From positions 1 to 40,999 of IMG/VR virus record IMGVR_UViG_3300031673_000167: a stretch of DNA of 40,999 bases; one strand, written 5' to 3'. This stretch comes from a virus. Below are positions 30,005 to 37,849 of this stretch, piece by piece (position 1 is the first letter of the stretch; each line of letters starts with the position of its first letter). The notes under the pieces were generated by a model. That model saw nothing but the letters and a program-made list of their open reading frames with translations, was not told the origin of the DNA and made no database searches. The translations under genes were made by a program, and so were the position numbers.

Positions 30005-30609
30005 TAGATAATAAGGATAAAATTATATTAGATTTATGTGGAGGGACCGGTGCTTGGAGTAACCCCTACGCCGATAATGGGTATATCGTATATAATATTA
30101 CGCTGCCTTACTATGATTTGCTTGATGAAAAAGTTGTAAATTTTTGTATTGGTCTAAATCCATACGGAATACTTTTTGCTTGTCCTTGTGATATATGGTC
30201 TATAGCCGGTGTGAGGTTTTGGAAATCCCGGACATCTGATGAAGTATTTATGCACTCAAAAATCCTGGTTAAGGGCCTCCGGGTTATTTATAATACCAAT
30301 CCAGTGTTCTGGTGTCTTGAAAATCCTATAGGCAAAATGAAAGAATTTATGGGAGGACCGGAATATAAGTTTAATCCATTTAATTTTGGAGACCCATATA
30401 CTAAAAAGACTTATTTATGGGGAAAATTTAATATACCGATGTTTCCGCTGGGTATAGAGCCTAAAATAATAAATCCAGTTGAGCACACAGGTTCAAATAG
30501 CACAAAAAAACAGACTCCCATATCTTGGATATCCGGTAAAAATAGAAAGGAACGTAGGGCAATAACACCACCAGGATTTGCACAAACATTTTACGAGGCT
30601 AATAAATGA
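30001..30609 (+). CDS. C5-cytosine methyltransferase-like protein, paralogue B
   Basis: 202 aa, overlapping the previous gene as ATGA. Shares with the protein at 23995 the SAM motif ILDLCGGTGAWS, NPVFW-x-LENP-x-G, GDPYTKKT-x-LWG-x-FNIP and the end PGFA-x-x-FYEANK. In motif IV it has ACPCDIWS where paralogue A has APPCTHLA, so the Pro-Cys core is kept but the surroundings differ. This suggests a changed substrate. Two copies in one small operon is unusual. Confidence 0.75.
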   Translation: MIDNKDKIILDLCGGTGAWSNPYADNGYIVYNITLPYYDLLDEKVVNFCIGLNPYGILFACPCDIWSIAGVRFWKSRTSDEVFMHSKILVKGLRVIYNTNPVFWCLENPIGKMKEFMGGPEYKFNPFNFGDPYTKKTYLWGKFNIPMFPLGIEPKIINPVEHTGSNSTKKQTPISWISGKNRKERRAITPPGFAQTFYEANK

Positions 30610-30905
30610 TAGATGGAATTATAAATATTGATACTGATAGAGGTAAAGAATTTGGATTTACTTCTGATAAGTATTCAGGTTGGTTATGGAAAACTGGCAA
30701 TTACATAATTATTAGTTTTATAGAAAGTAGAGGTTATTTATTAAATCTATTCAATTCAATTTTAAGAAAAGGTTATGGGATAAAAGTACCGACACCGTTT
30801 GCAAGAATGCAAAAAATATTGGAACTAAAAGATTTTAAGCAGACTTTTGAATATAGTAAGGATTTTGGAGAAGTAGAAATCTGGGTAAAGGAGGGTAAAA
30901 AATGA
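30606..30905 (+). CDS. Unknown protein (99 aa)
   Basis: Overlaps paralogue B by 4 bases. Mixed strand/helix: KYSGWLWKTGNYIIISFIES, RGYLLNLFNSILRKGYGIKV and PTPFARMQKILELKDFKQTF. The ending with PTP-x-x-RM and a KGF-like turn resembles the C-terminal half of GNAT-like folds, but the SAM/CoA-binding part is absent. Function unknown. Confidence 0.5.
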   Translation: MIDGIINIDTDRGKEFGFTSDKYSGWLWKTGNYIIISFIESRGYLLNLFNSILRKGYGIKVPTPFARMQKILELKDFKQTFEYSKDFGEVEIWVKEGKK

Positions 30906-30918
30906 TTAGGAGGATTAA

Positions 30919-31140
30919 ATGAGATATTGTCCACAATGTGGTTCTATAAAAAGCTGGCATTTTTATAAGGGCATATCTGCTGATAGTATTTGGGATAGAT
31001 TTGATAAAGTTGAGCCAGATGAAGGCAACTGTTGGAAATGTGGATTTTCCTATAGCGAACATATTAATTATCCACTAGAGGGACAGATAAAAAAATTTAG
31101 GGAAAAGAGAACCTTGAAGAGGAAGAACAATGAATCATAA
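30919..31140 (+). CDS. Small zinc-ribbon protein (73 aa)
   Basis: CPQCGS near the start and CWKCGF at about residues 38-43 form a zinc ribbon; the C-terminus is basic (KKFREKRTLKRKNNES). TAGGAGG precedes the ATG. The end overlaps the next gene by 11 bases. Confidence 0.6.
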   Translation: MRYCPQCGSIKSWHFYKGISADSIWDRFDKVEPDEGNCWKCGFSYSEHINYPLEGQIKKFREKRTLKRKNNES

Positions 31141-31609
31141 ATTAATTTTACTACAAAGAACTATAGCACTACTTATAATTCTAACCCTGATAGTGGGAAT
31201 ACTTGTAATCTACCTGATAGAAAATTATCCCAAAGTAGAAGTTAGATATGTGGATAGGATTATAAGGGAAAGGGAAATTGTAACCGAATATCAAAGTGAA
31301 ATTGAATGGGATAAGTTTACCATAACCGCCTACACGCAAAATGATGAGGGTTGTAATAACATAACTGCGATAGGATTAGATTTAAACAAAGACTGGACAA
31401 AACATTTTAATTTTGTAGCGGTTGACCCAGATGTCATACCTTATGGAAAAACTATATTTATAAAAATTGACGGTAAGATTATAGAAGCCCTGGCTGTAGA
31501 TTGCGGATATGCCATTAAGGGTAATAGATTAGATTTATACCATAGTAGTCTAGAAGAAGCTTTTAGTTTTGGAGTAAAAGAAGATGTGCCTGTGGGGGTG
31601 ATTAGATGA
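31130..31609 (+). CDS. Membrane-anchored 3D-domain protein (cell-wall lytic transglycosylase-like)
   Basis: 159 aa. One membrane segment (residues about 10-31, LQRTIALLIILTLIVGILVI) then a charged stalk and a 3D domain: FTITAYTQNDEGCNNITAIG, FVAVDPDVIPYGKTIFIKID, LAVDCGYAIKGNRLDLYHSS with the three conserved aspartates. 3D domains occur in the C-terminal part of MltA-type transglycosylases and spore/cell-wall proteins. Its position in the early operon, far from the lysis cassette, argues against simple endolysis. It might remodel the wall during lysogeny or exclude other phages. Confidence 0.75.
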   Translation: MNHKLILLQRTIALLIILTLIVGILVIYLIENYPKVEVRYVDRIIREREIVTEYQSEIEWDKFTITAYTQNDEGCNNITAIGLDLNKDWTKHFNFVAVDPDVIPYGKTIFIKIDGKIIEALAVDCGYAIKGNRLDLYHSSLEEAFSFGVKEDVPVGVIR

Positions 31610-32160
31610 ATAATAATTTACTAGATATAAATAAAGTAAAGACTTTTTTGGTTTCCAAAATGCTTTGGAGGTGGAATTATCTTGGTGTTGCTACGGAAAG
31701 TTTAAACAATTCTGATGTTTTAGGCATAAGAAGAACTCTCTATGCTGCCGAATTTGAAATAAAATTAACTAGAAGTGATTTATTAAATGAAGTAAATATT
31801 ATTTTAAATATTATAAAAAGCAAGACCATTTTTGGTTGTCATGGCAGTAATACGAAAGTTACCAAACATGGAACTTATTTAGGATATTGGGAATTTGATA
31901 GACACTTAAAAGAATTTATACCAAATGAATTTAATTTTTTAGTGCCAATAGAATTTGAGGATATTAAAACGAAGCTAGAAAATAGTCCCTATGGCTTATA
32001 TACAATTAATATCAAAAATAATAATTATGGTATTAATCAAATTTTGAGACCAAAAAAATTACATAAAAATAAGATAAATAATGAATACTTACCAAAATTT
32101 TTTAGAAAGCTATCTACGGAAAATCAAATGTTAAGAGAAAAATTATATATAAATGATTAA
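31606..32160 (+). CDS. PD-(D/E)XK nuclease-like protein (MmcB-type), tentative
   Basis: 184 aa, overlapping the 3D gene by 4 bases. DVLGIRRTLYAAEFEIKLTR with SDLLNEV fits the D ... E-x-K core of small nuclease-fold proteins, and KHGTYLGYWEFDRHLKEFIP followed by NEFNFLVP and YGLYTI fits the later half of the same family as I remember it. It could act in DNA repair or processing. The core match is short, so this is a suggestion. Confidence 0.5.
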   Translation: MNNNLLDINKVKTFLVSKMLWRWNYLGVATESLNNSDVLGIRRTLYAAEFEIKLTRSDLLNEVNIILNIIKSKTIFGCHGSNTKVTKHGTYLGYWEFDRHLKEFIPNEFNFLVPIEFEDIKTKLENSPYGLYTINIKNNNYGINQILRPKKLHKNKINNEYLPKFFRKLSTENQMLREKLYIND

Positions 32161-32213
32161 ACAATTATCATTTATAACATTTATTATATTTTTAGCTTTA
32201 GTAAGTTATTGGT

Positions 32214-33128
32214 ATGAAAGTATTATTAATAAACATAGATAGTAAAAAAATGCCGAATTTAGCACTTAAAAAGATTGAGAAATATCATCTAGATATGGGT
32301 GACGAAGTTATATGGGATATGCCCCTATACACTCATTTGGTAGATAGGGTTTATGTTTCTTGTATATTTAAAATTAACGAACATAAATGTTTTGAGTATG
32401 AATATTGTAGTAAAGCTTTTATTGGAGGTAGTGGATATAGACTACGTATTACCTTACCTGAAAAAATTGAACAAATTAAACCAAGAATTAATATGGGCTT
32501 TTGTAGTCGTGGTTGTATTAGAAAATGTCCCTGGTGTGTTGTGCCGGAGAAGGAAGGTAAAATAAGAAGAGTGGGGGATCTTCTGGATTTATGGGATGGC
32601 AAAAGCAAAGATATAGTTTTACTTGATAATAATATTCTAGCGTTGCCTAAACATTTTAGACTAATCTGCAAACAGGCAAGAGAAAATAAAATCAGATTAG
32701 ATTTTAATCAGGGATTAGATTGCAGATTACTTACTCAAGAATTAGTAAATGAATTGAAATCAATTAGACATAAAGACCTCCATTTTGCCTTTGATGATCT
32801 ATCTTATTTTGATTCAATTGATAGAGCAATTACACTACTACAAAAAAATGGAATTAATCGTTGTACTTGGTTAATGCTTACTGGGTTTGATACCACACTC
32901 AAAGAAGATTTATTTAGAGCTAATTATTTAAAATCAAGAAATCAAAATGCTTATGTTATGAGATATAACTTTTCAAAGGATAGAAAATTAATACCATTAT
33001 CTCAATGGGTAAACAATCATAGATGGTTTCAGGGGATAAGCTTTAATCAATTTATAAATATGTTTGAAAATAGAAAATATAAAAAATTATTAGGATTGGA
33101 TGATAAATGCCAAGAGGTCGTATATTAG
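32214..33128 (+). CDS. Radical SAM protein
   Basis: 304 aa. The iron-sulfur motif C-x3-C-x2-C is at Cys101, Cys105 and Cys108 (CIRKCPWC), preceded by another Cys97. N-terminal MKVLLINIDSKKMPNLALKK and GGSGYRLRITLPEKIEQIKP resemble the opening of B12-binding-like radical SAM proteins. Downstream IVLLDNNIL, LDFNQGLDCRL and HFAFDD complete the TIM-barrel pattern. Phage radical SAM enzymes usually modify nucleotides or peptides; the substrate here is unknown. It follows the nuclease-like gene and precedes several small genes. Confidence 0.8.
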   Translation: MKVLLINIDSKKMPNLALKKIEKYHLDMGDEVIWDMPLYTHLVDRVYVSCIFKINEHKCFEYEYCSKAFIGGSGYRLRITLPEKIEQIKPRINMGFCSRGCIRKCPWCVVPEKEGKIRRVGDLLDLWDGKSKDIVLLDNNILALPKHFRLICKQARENKIRLDFNQGLDCRLLTQELVNELKSIRHKDLHFAFDDLSYFDSIDRAITLLQKNGINRCTWLMLTGFDTTLKEDLFRANYLKSRNQNAYVMRYNFSKDRKLIPLSQWVNNHRWFQGISFNQFINMFENRKYKKLLGLDDKCQEVVY

Positions 33129-33181
33129 ATAAAGAAGCAATAAGTATGGAGGATAAATGGCGGTAAGAAAAGGAATAAGTA

Positions 33182-33397
33182 ATGATTTTTGGAATATGTA
33201 CAATTCAGAAAGAATTAGTAAAAAAATATTGTTTTGAAGAATGTGGACAAATACTTATTGGTGGTTTAGACGGTGGCGATATGTTGGGTTCGTTGTATCC
33301 TTGTAATGAAAAAATATGCCCTCACGAAGAAAAAAGATTGAAATTGGGTAAACTGGATAATGGCGAAATAGTTTATTTAAGAAAATTAAAAATATAA
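33182..33397 (+). CDS. Unknown small cysteine-containing protein (71 aa)
   Basis: AAAGGA precedes the ATG. Five Cys and one His (YCFEECGQ, YPCNEKICPHEE) suggest metal binding, followed by KLDNGEIVYLRKLKI. Possibly partnered with the radical SAM gene just upstream, but no family is recognised. Confidence 0.5.
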   Translation: MIFGICTIQKELVKKYCFEECGQILIGGLDGGDMLGSLYPCNEKICPHEEKRLKLGKLDNGEIVYLRKLKI

Positions 33398-33409
33398 GAA
33401 AGGATAAAA

Positions 33410-33700
33410 ATGAGTGAATTAGAAGAAGAAATTAAAGAAACAACAAGTATGATTAAAGAAGATAATATTAAGTTAGCAAATGAATTAGAAAAAAGTGATA
33501 TTTATGTAAATAAACTTGAAAAAGAAAGGGGCGAATTTAAACGTTCTGCCGAAATTAGATTAGATAAAATAGGGGCATTAGAAAAAGAAAACACTGAACT
33601 CAAAAAGCAGATAGAAGATTTAGAAATCGCATTTAAGTGTGTGAATGATAAAAATGATGAGCTTAAAAAATCTTTAGATGAAAGAGGAATTATTTATTAG
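33410..33700 (+). CDS. Coiled-coil protein (96 aa)
   Basis: Almost entirely Glu/Lys/Asp with heptad leucines and isoleucines (LEKERGEFKRSAEIRLDKIG; KQIEDLEIAFKCVNDKNDEL). AAAGG precedes the ATG. A structural or binding role only. Confidence 0.55.
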   Translation: MSELEEEIKETTSMIKEDNIKLANELEKSDIYVNKLEKERGEFKRSAEIRLDKIGALEKENTELKKQIEDLEIAFKCVNDKNDELKKSLDERGIIY

Positions 33701-33712
33701 AAAGGAAACAAG

Positions 33713-34015
33713 ATGAAAAATAATAGAGAAATTACAATTGAGGAACTAAAGAAAATTCACGGTGAATATATGGTTGCAAAAGCATTGGCAACTATAAGTG
33801 GGGAATATTATAAAAATGAAGATGAGTGGAAAGACAAATTCTTCGAGCCTCTAGCCACCAATCTCTTATCCAAATTACAAACATTAGATAGGGGGAAGGT
33901 AGAAGATTTAATGGAAGAACATCAAGTAAAAAATAAAGAAGAAGCATATCAAAATGAAGATTTTATAGAAGCTATCCTTCAATTAATCCCCAAAGAAGGA
34001 GTTAAAAAATGGTAG
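33713..34015 (+). CDS. Unknown protein (100 aa)
   Basis: AAAGGAAAC precedes the ATG. Helical and charged: ITIEELKKIHGEYMVAKALA, then FFEPLATNLLSKLQTLDRGK. The stop overlaps the next gene by 7 bases. No family recognised. Confidence 0.55.
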   Translation: MKNNREITIEELKKIHGEYMVAKALATISGEYYKNEDEWKDKFFEPLATNLLSKLQTLDRGKVEDLMEEHQVKNKEEAYQNEDFIEAILQLIPKEGVKKW

Positions 34016-34224
34016 ATTGGAATAAAGTTGAAAAGGATGTAGGGAAATTAATAGATAAAAATTTATTACTTGATTTAGATGAAATGACTACATTAATAGT
34101 AGAGTATTTCAAATCTCTAATAGAAAAAGAATTTAAAGTGGTGGAAGAAAATACAAATCGTAAATTTTTAGGATATTTGGGCGGAGTAATAAAAACAACT
34201 AAAAATATGAACAAGAACAAATGA
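34009..34224 (+). CDS. Unknown helical protein (71 aa)
   Basis: VDWNKVEKDVGKLIDKNLLL and TTLIVEYFKSLIEKEFKVVE indicate a helical bundle with a basic C-terminus. It is nested between overlapping neighbours (ATGA at both ends), implying coupled translation. Confidence 0.5.
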   Translation: MVDWNKVEKDVGKLIDKNLLLDLDEMTTLIVEYFKSLIEKEFKVVEENTNRKFLGYLGGVIKTTKNMNKNK

Positions 34225-34562
34225 AAGTAAATACAAAAAGTAAATATCTTAGCAAGAAAACTATAATAGATAATATTATTTTTGCTAGTAAAAAAGAAGC
34301 CAATAGGTACTTGGAGCTAAAATTACTTGAAAGGGTAGGCAAGATTAAAAACTTGGAACTCCAACCAGTATTTGAATTGCAACCTACCTTTAAAAAGTTT
34401 GGCGAAACATATAGAGCTATAAAATATATGGCAGATTTTAAATATAACGAAATAAATAAAATAGTTATAGAGGATACTAAGGGATTTAAAAATAAGGTAT
34501 ATCTTTTAAAAAGAAAATTATTTGAATATAAATATCCCGATCTTACCATTATAGAGATATAA
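34221..34562 (+). CDS. DUF1064-like phage nuclease
   Basis: 113 aa. The pattern FASKKEANRYLELKLLERVG, IKNLELQPVFELQPTF, YMADFKYNEINKIVIEDTKG and KRKLFEYKYPDL matches DUF1064, a small PD-(D/E)XK-type endonuclease family of phages, with acidic residues in MADFKY and VIEDTKG and the following Lys as catalytic set. Probably acts on branched or replicating DNA. The start overlaps the previous gene as ATGA. Confidence 0.8.
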   Translation: MKVNTKSKYLSKKTIIDNIIFASKKEANRYLELKLLERVGKIKNLELQPVFELQPTFKKFGETYRAIKYMADFKYNEINKIVIEDTKGFKNKVYLLKRKLFEYKYPDLTIIEI

Positions 34563-34590
34563 GAATTAAAAAAATTAAGAAAGGAGAAAA

Positions 34591-34863
34591 ATGTTTAAAA
34601 AAGAAATGGAAAGAAGAATAGTAAAGCTAGAAAGAGAACTTACAGAGTACAATCTCTGGATCAATAGTATTCGTACAGAAGTTATCAATTTACAAATGGT
34701 AGTTAAGAAAATAAAGGATATAACTGGGTATGATTCTTATGAATACAAGACAGAATTGGTGAAAAAGAATATAACAGAAAAGACTGCGACAGAAGCCATG
34801 GGGCAGAGGGATCCTGAAGATTTAGTTCCAGAACCAGGACAGACTGTAAAATTTAAAAAATAA
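34591..34863 (+). CDS. Unknown coiled-coil protein (90 aa)
   Basis: AAAGGAG precedes the ATG. Residues 1-45 form a coiled coil (MERRIVKLERELTEYNLWIN), and the end GQRDPEDLVPEPGQTVKFKK looks disordered. The gene precedes the last early gene by 19 bp. Confidence 0.5.
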   Translation: MFKKEMERRIVKLERELTEYNLWINSIRTEVINLQMVVKKIKDITGYDSYEYKTELVKKNITEKTATEAMGQRDPEDLVPEPGQTVKFKK

Positions 34864-34882
34864 ATTAAGAAAGGAGGTCGTC

Positions 34883-35464
34883 ATGGGAATACCAGAAAAG
34901 GATGTAAAAGTAATTGAAGAAGAAACCTCTATATTACTAAAGCAAGCAGATAGTTATGTTATAAAATCTGCTCAAGATGTAGATTTAGCTTCAGAGTTTC
35001 TTAGAAAAATAAAAGATGTAGAGAATAGGGTAGAAGCAAAAAGACTTGAATTTACAAAGCCTTTAAACGAGTCGCTTAAAGCAATAAATAATACATTCAG
35101 ACAATTAAGCGAACCACTCACTCAGGCAAGAAAACTACTAACTGAAAAGATTTTATCTTGGAGAAGAGCTGAGCAGGAGAGGATAGCTAAAGAGGAAGAA
35201 AGACGTAGAAAAATACAGGAAGCTCACGAAAGAGCAGGGCATGAAGTTAAAGCTCCAATTATCTTAGAGAGACCAGAAACAAAAATGGGAGATACACAGG
35301 TAAGAAAAGTATGGAATTGGGAACTCATAGATTTTAGCAAAGTGCCGGATATATATAAAGAGATTAACCGAGTAGCAATCAATCAGGCTATTAGAAATGG
35401 AGCTAGGGAAATTCCTGGATTGGAGATATTTCAGGAGGAATCTTTATCTATAATAAGGAGATAA
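34883..35464 (+). CDS. Conserved phage coiled-coil protein of early operons (193 aa)
   Basis: AAAGGAGG precedes the ATG. The helical N-terminus (SAQDVDLASEFLRKIKDVEN, RLEFTKPLNESLKAINNTFR) is followed by a charged rod (AEQERIAKEEERRRKIQEAH) and a folded end: GDTQVRKVWNWELIDFSKVP, AIRNGAREIPGLEIFQEESL. This end is familiar from Firmicutes phages, next to recombination genes, without a defined activity. It is the last gene before the terminator. Confidence 0.7.
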   Translation: MGIPEKDVKVIEEETSILLKQADSYVIKSAQDVDLASEFLRKIKDVENRVEAKRLEFTKPLNESLKAINNTFRQLSEPLTQARKLLTEKILSWRRAEQERIAKEEERRRKIQEAHERAGHEVKAPIILERPETKMGDTQVRKVWNWELIDFSKVPDIYKEINRVAINQAIRNGAREIPGLEIFQEESLSIIRR

Positions 35465-35480
35465 TAAGAAAATTAGGAAA

Positions 35481-35511
35481 GGGAGCAATAATACATAATA
35501 TCATTACTCCC
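35481..35511. terminator. Bidirectional terminator between converging operons
   Basis: GGGAGCAATAAT and ATCATTACTCCC form a 12-position stem with two mismatches and a 7-base loop, in the 61-bp gap between the early operon (plus) and the lysis genes (minus). T-rich sequence follows on both strands. Confidence 0.7.
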
Positions 35512-35525
35512 TAATTTCCTTAATT

Positions 35526-35801
35526 CTATTTTATAGCACCATAGGCTTTGAGTAAGTCATAAAAAGAACCACAAGCAAACACTGCACCAGCTTTAACCAT
35601 AACTGAAAATGCATTGGTATCAAGTTTTGCTGCCACTACAAGAATTGCAAATATAACAGCAATAGCACCATTTACTGAAGTTATGATTCTTGAGTCAATA
35701 TCTTTCTTGGTAGTAACTTTTATGATTTCCCAAATACCAAATACTATAAATATTAACAAGAAGGTAAGTAAATCTATATTGAGTAAAAATTTAAAATCCA
35801 T
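35526..35801 (-). CDS. Holin-like protein (91 aa)
   Basis: Three probable membrane segments at about residues 10-28 (LLTFLLIFIVFGIWEII), 42-59 (SVNGAIAVIFAILVVAA) and 66-85 (MVKAGAVFACGSFYDLL), with a charged loop KVTTKKDIDSR between the first two. GGAGGTG precedes ATG 35801. It is the last gene of the lysis cassette, 4 bp after the glucosaminidase. It would release the lysins through the membrane. Confidence 0.75.
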   Translation of the reverse strand: MDFKFLLNIDLLTFLLIFIVFGIWEIIKVTTKKDIDSRIITSVNGAIAVIFAILVVAAKLDTNAFSVMVKAGAVFACGSFYDLLKAYGAIK

Positions 35802-35805
35802 TATT

Positions 35806-36432
35806 TCACCTCCTTATTTTTTCCCTTAAATTTTGCACTATAAAAGCCTTGTTTATTCCGGCAATTGGAGAAGTTGCATATTTTACATTTATCCCCTGCT
35901 CGCAATTGCCATTATAATATTTTCCACCTTCAATCAGATAATTTTCTATCATCCATTTTGTCCATGTATCTATGCAGTCTGGATAATCTTTAAATCTTCC
36001 TGCACTAGAATAAGGAGAGCTATCATAAGCCTTAAATCCGTAGAGATTCGCTTTCATACGTGCTATAAAGGAAGTACCACTTGTACTCTCTAAAATAGCG
36101 TGAGCTATATTATGCAGTGCATTTACATCATATAAATTTTGTGCATCTATAAAAGCCCATGAGAGACCAGATAACCTTAGGGTAAGACAATATTTTTCAA
36201 GTTCATAACAATCTATATTTTCAATATTTCCCAGTACCGGTTCAAAAACTTCTGGACAGTAATTATCTTTATCGAATACTTCCATTCTACCTTTAGTTAT
36301 CGGACCTATCTTTCCATCCCATTGTTTTCTATCAAAAGGGAATACATGACGCTGGAAATCAGTAACTATAATTTTATGATATTGAACAGAATATTTATAA
36401 CCTAATTTAACAAAATATAAATCATAATCCAT
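35806..36432 (-). CDS. Endolysin: PG-binding domain + GH73-like glucosaminidase
   Basis: 208 aa. Residues about 20-52 (VTDFQRHVFPFD ... DGKIGPITKGRM) match the peptidoglycan-binding type 1 repeat. The C-terminal domain has the GH73 pattern: HNIAHAILESTSGTSFIARM with Glu115 as probable catalytic acid, then ANLYGFKAYDSSPYSSAGRF and YPDCIDTWTKWM. It would cut GlcNAc-MurNAc bonds of the host wall. It overlaps the upstream lysin by one base (TAATG), so both are made together. Confidence 0.8.
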   Translation of the reverse strand: MDYDLYFVKLGYKYSVQYHKIIVTDFQRHVFPFDRKQWDGKIGPITKGRMEVFDKDNYCPEVFEPVLGNIENIDCYELEKYCLTLRLSGLSWAFIDAQNLYDVNALHNIAHAILESTSGTSFIARMKANLYGFKAYDSSPYSSAGRFKDYPDCIDTWTKWMIENYLIEGGKYYNGNCEQGINVKYATSPIAGINKAFIVQNLREKIRR

Positions 36433-37601
36433 TATAATCCCCTAGCCCATAAGCTATGAACCCAACAATAATTTAAAGCAAAATCCTCCATTTTTTTAAT
36501 ACTCGCAAAAGTTTCCGGTCCCACTATACCGTCAACTAAAAGCCCTTTATTGGCTTGATATAAGCTAACCTCACTTGTAAGTGCTGCATCAAATACATTA
36601 CTGTCAGATAATCTAAAACAGGCTCGTAAAAATCTTATACCAAATCCTTTGGTATCTACCTTTATTTTTTTTATCGGTCTATCCTGATAATAAAATTGTT
36701 CAAGTTTCATATCATCATCCTCAATTATTGGTTCTTTTATATCCTTAAATTCTTTTATATAATTTACAAAATCATTCCAATATTTGCTTTCAGATTTTAA
36801 ATTTTTATAGTCATCTGTATAGACTCTAAAGCCTAGTAAGGGGTAACTTTTTCTACAAGTTATACTTACTTTTGGTAATACTATGGCACAACCAAAATAA
36901 TCTAGGCTATTGCATTTGTCTATTAGTTTTCTTATTACATTCCAGCCTTCAAGTGATTCATAGCTTTTAAACCAGGATCCTCCCTCTGTGCAGATAACAG
37001 GTAGCCCCCATTTAGCAGCAGTGGTTGCGGCATATTCTACAATTTCTAATTTTGGTGGATAGCCCAGACAGGAAAGCAGATGTACTCCAAATAATCTATT
37101 TTTTATATAGCCTGTATTTTCAAGGATATAGTCATTGTTATAGCAATTATATTCATCATTTATTAAAATTAGTGGGTATCTTCCTTTAATATAGTAATTA
37201 CTCCAATCTACACAATCAAGATACCAGTTTTCATCGCCAAATTTATGAGGTTCATTTATAATTGCTATTGCTGAATTATCTTTTGTTCGTCCAAGTCTCT
37301 CCAGTGCATTGGCACAAGCACCAGATATTTTTCCGTAATATCCAGGAGGTATATCTTTAAAATACCGTTGAGAATTATTGTTTATTATGAAATATAAGTT
37401 ATTAATTTTAGCCTGTTCAGCAGTTCTTCTTACTGTTGAAGGGATTGTGTATATCTTATCAATCACATATCCATCAAGCACTTGATTTGTTAGGGAATTA
37501 TCAGAAAGTCCTAAACTTAATTTATTTGTAAATCTCTGTATAATTCCACCAAAGGAAGAAGAAGCTAATCCTCCCGGTGTATGGTCCTGTAATATAATCA
37601 T
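36432..37601 (-). CDS. Putative lysin: GH-A-like glycosidase + PG-binding domain
   Basis: 389 aa. The central domain (about 45-290) has a TIM-barrel glycosidase pattern with SAIAIINEPHKFG (Glu117 in NEP, acid/base) and LPVICTEGGSWF (Glu206, nucleophile), as in clan GH-A families such as GH5. A C-terminal peptidoglycan-binding domain follows: FDAALTSEVSLYQANKGLLV, DGIVGPETFASIKKM. The N-terminal 40 residues have no signal peptide. The two active-site glutamates are 89 residues apart, somewhat close for a GH-A barrel. A GH-A catalytic domain is rarely described in endolysins; it may target secondary cell-wall polysaccharide, not the peptidoglycan backbone. Confidence 0.7.
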   Translation of the reverse strand: MIILQDHTPGGLASSSFGGIIQRFTNKLSLGLSDNSLTNQVLDGYVIDKIYTIPSTVRRTAEQAKINNLYFIINNNSQRYFKDIPPGYYGKISGACANALERLGRTKDNSAIAIINEPHKFGDENWYLDCVDWSNYYIKGRYPLILINDEYNCYNNDYILENTGYIKNRLFGVHLLSCLGYPPKLEIVEYAATTAAKWGLPVICTEGGSWFKSYESLEGWNVIRKLIDKCNSLDYFGCAIVLPKVSITCRKSYPLLGFRVYTDDYKNLKSESKYWNDFVNYIKEFKDIKEPIIEDDDMKLEQFYYQDRPIKKIKVDTKGFGIRFLRACFRLSDSNVFDAALTSEVSLYQANKGLLVDGIVGPETFASIKKMEDFALNYCWVHSLWARGL

Positions 37602-37849
37602 CTTATACCATTTTCTTTTTTAAAGATTTTAATGACATCTTTTAGATCTTCAACACTCTTTTCGTAAGAAATTGTTATCATCTTTATTGTTTCTTTATGT
37701 GCAGTGCAGATTTGCTCAAGTGTTTCCCTGTATGCCTTTTCTCGCCCGGTGATTGTATACTTACTTACTATATATCCCCTGACAAATAAGAATACTATAG
37801 TGATCAATGCTACCGTATCTATATATTTTACTATTTCTGGCCATTCCAT
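37598..37849 (-). CDS. Small membrane protein of lysis cassette (83 aa)
   Basis: ATG 37849 is preferred over GTG 37855; the G-run and GTGG immediately upstream act as ribosome site. One membrane segment (about residues 10-27, TVALITIVFLFVRGYIV) is followed by a charged coiled coil (AYRETLEQICTAHKETIKMI). The layout resembles UviB/BhlA-type small holins or an antiholin/spanin-like partner. Overlaps the GH-A-like lysin gene by 4 bases (ATGA). Confidence 0.6.
   Translation of the reverse strand: MEWPEIVKYIDTVALITIVFLFVRGYIVSKYTITGREKAYRETLEQICTAHKETIKMITISYEKSVEDLKDVIKIFKKENGIR

Noticed and set aside
32153-32242. 29-aa hydrophobic peptide frame overlapping the radical SAM start
   Set aside because: It has no ribosome binding site and overlaps two better supported genes; length is too short to judge.
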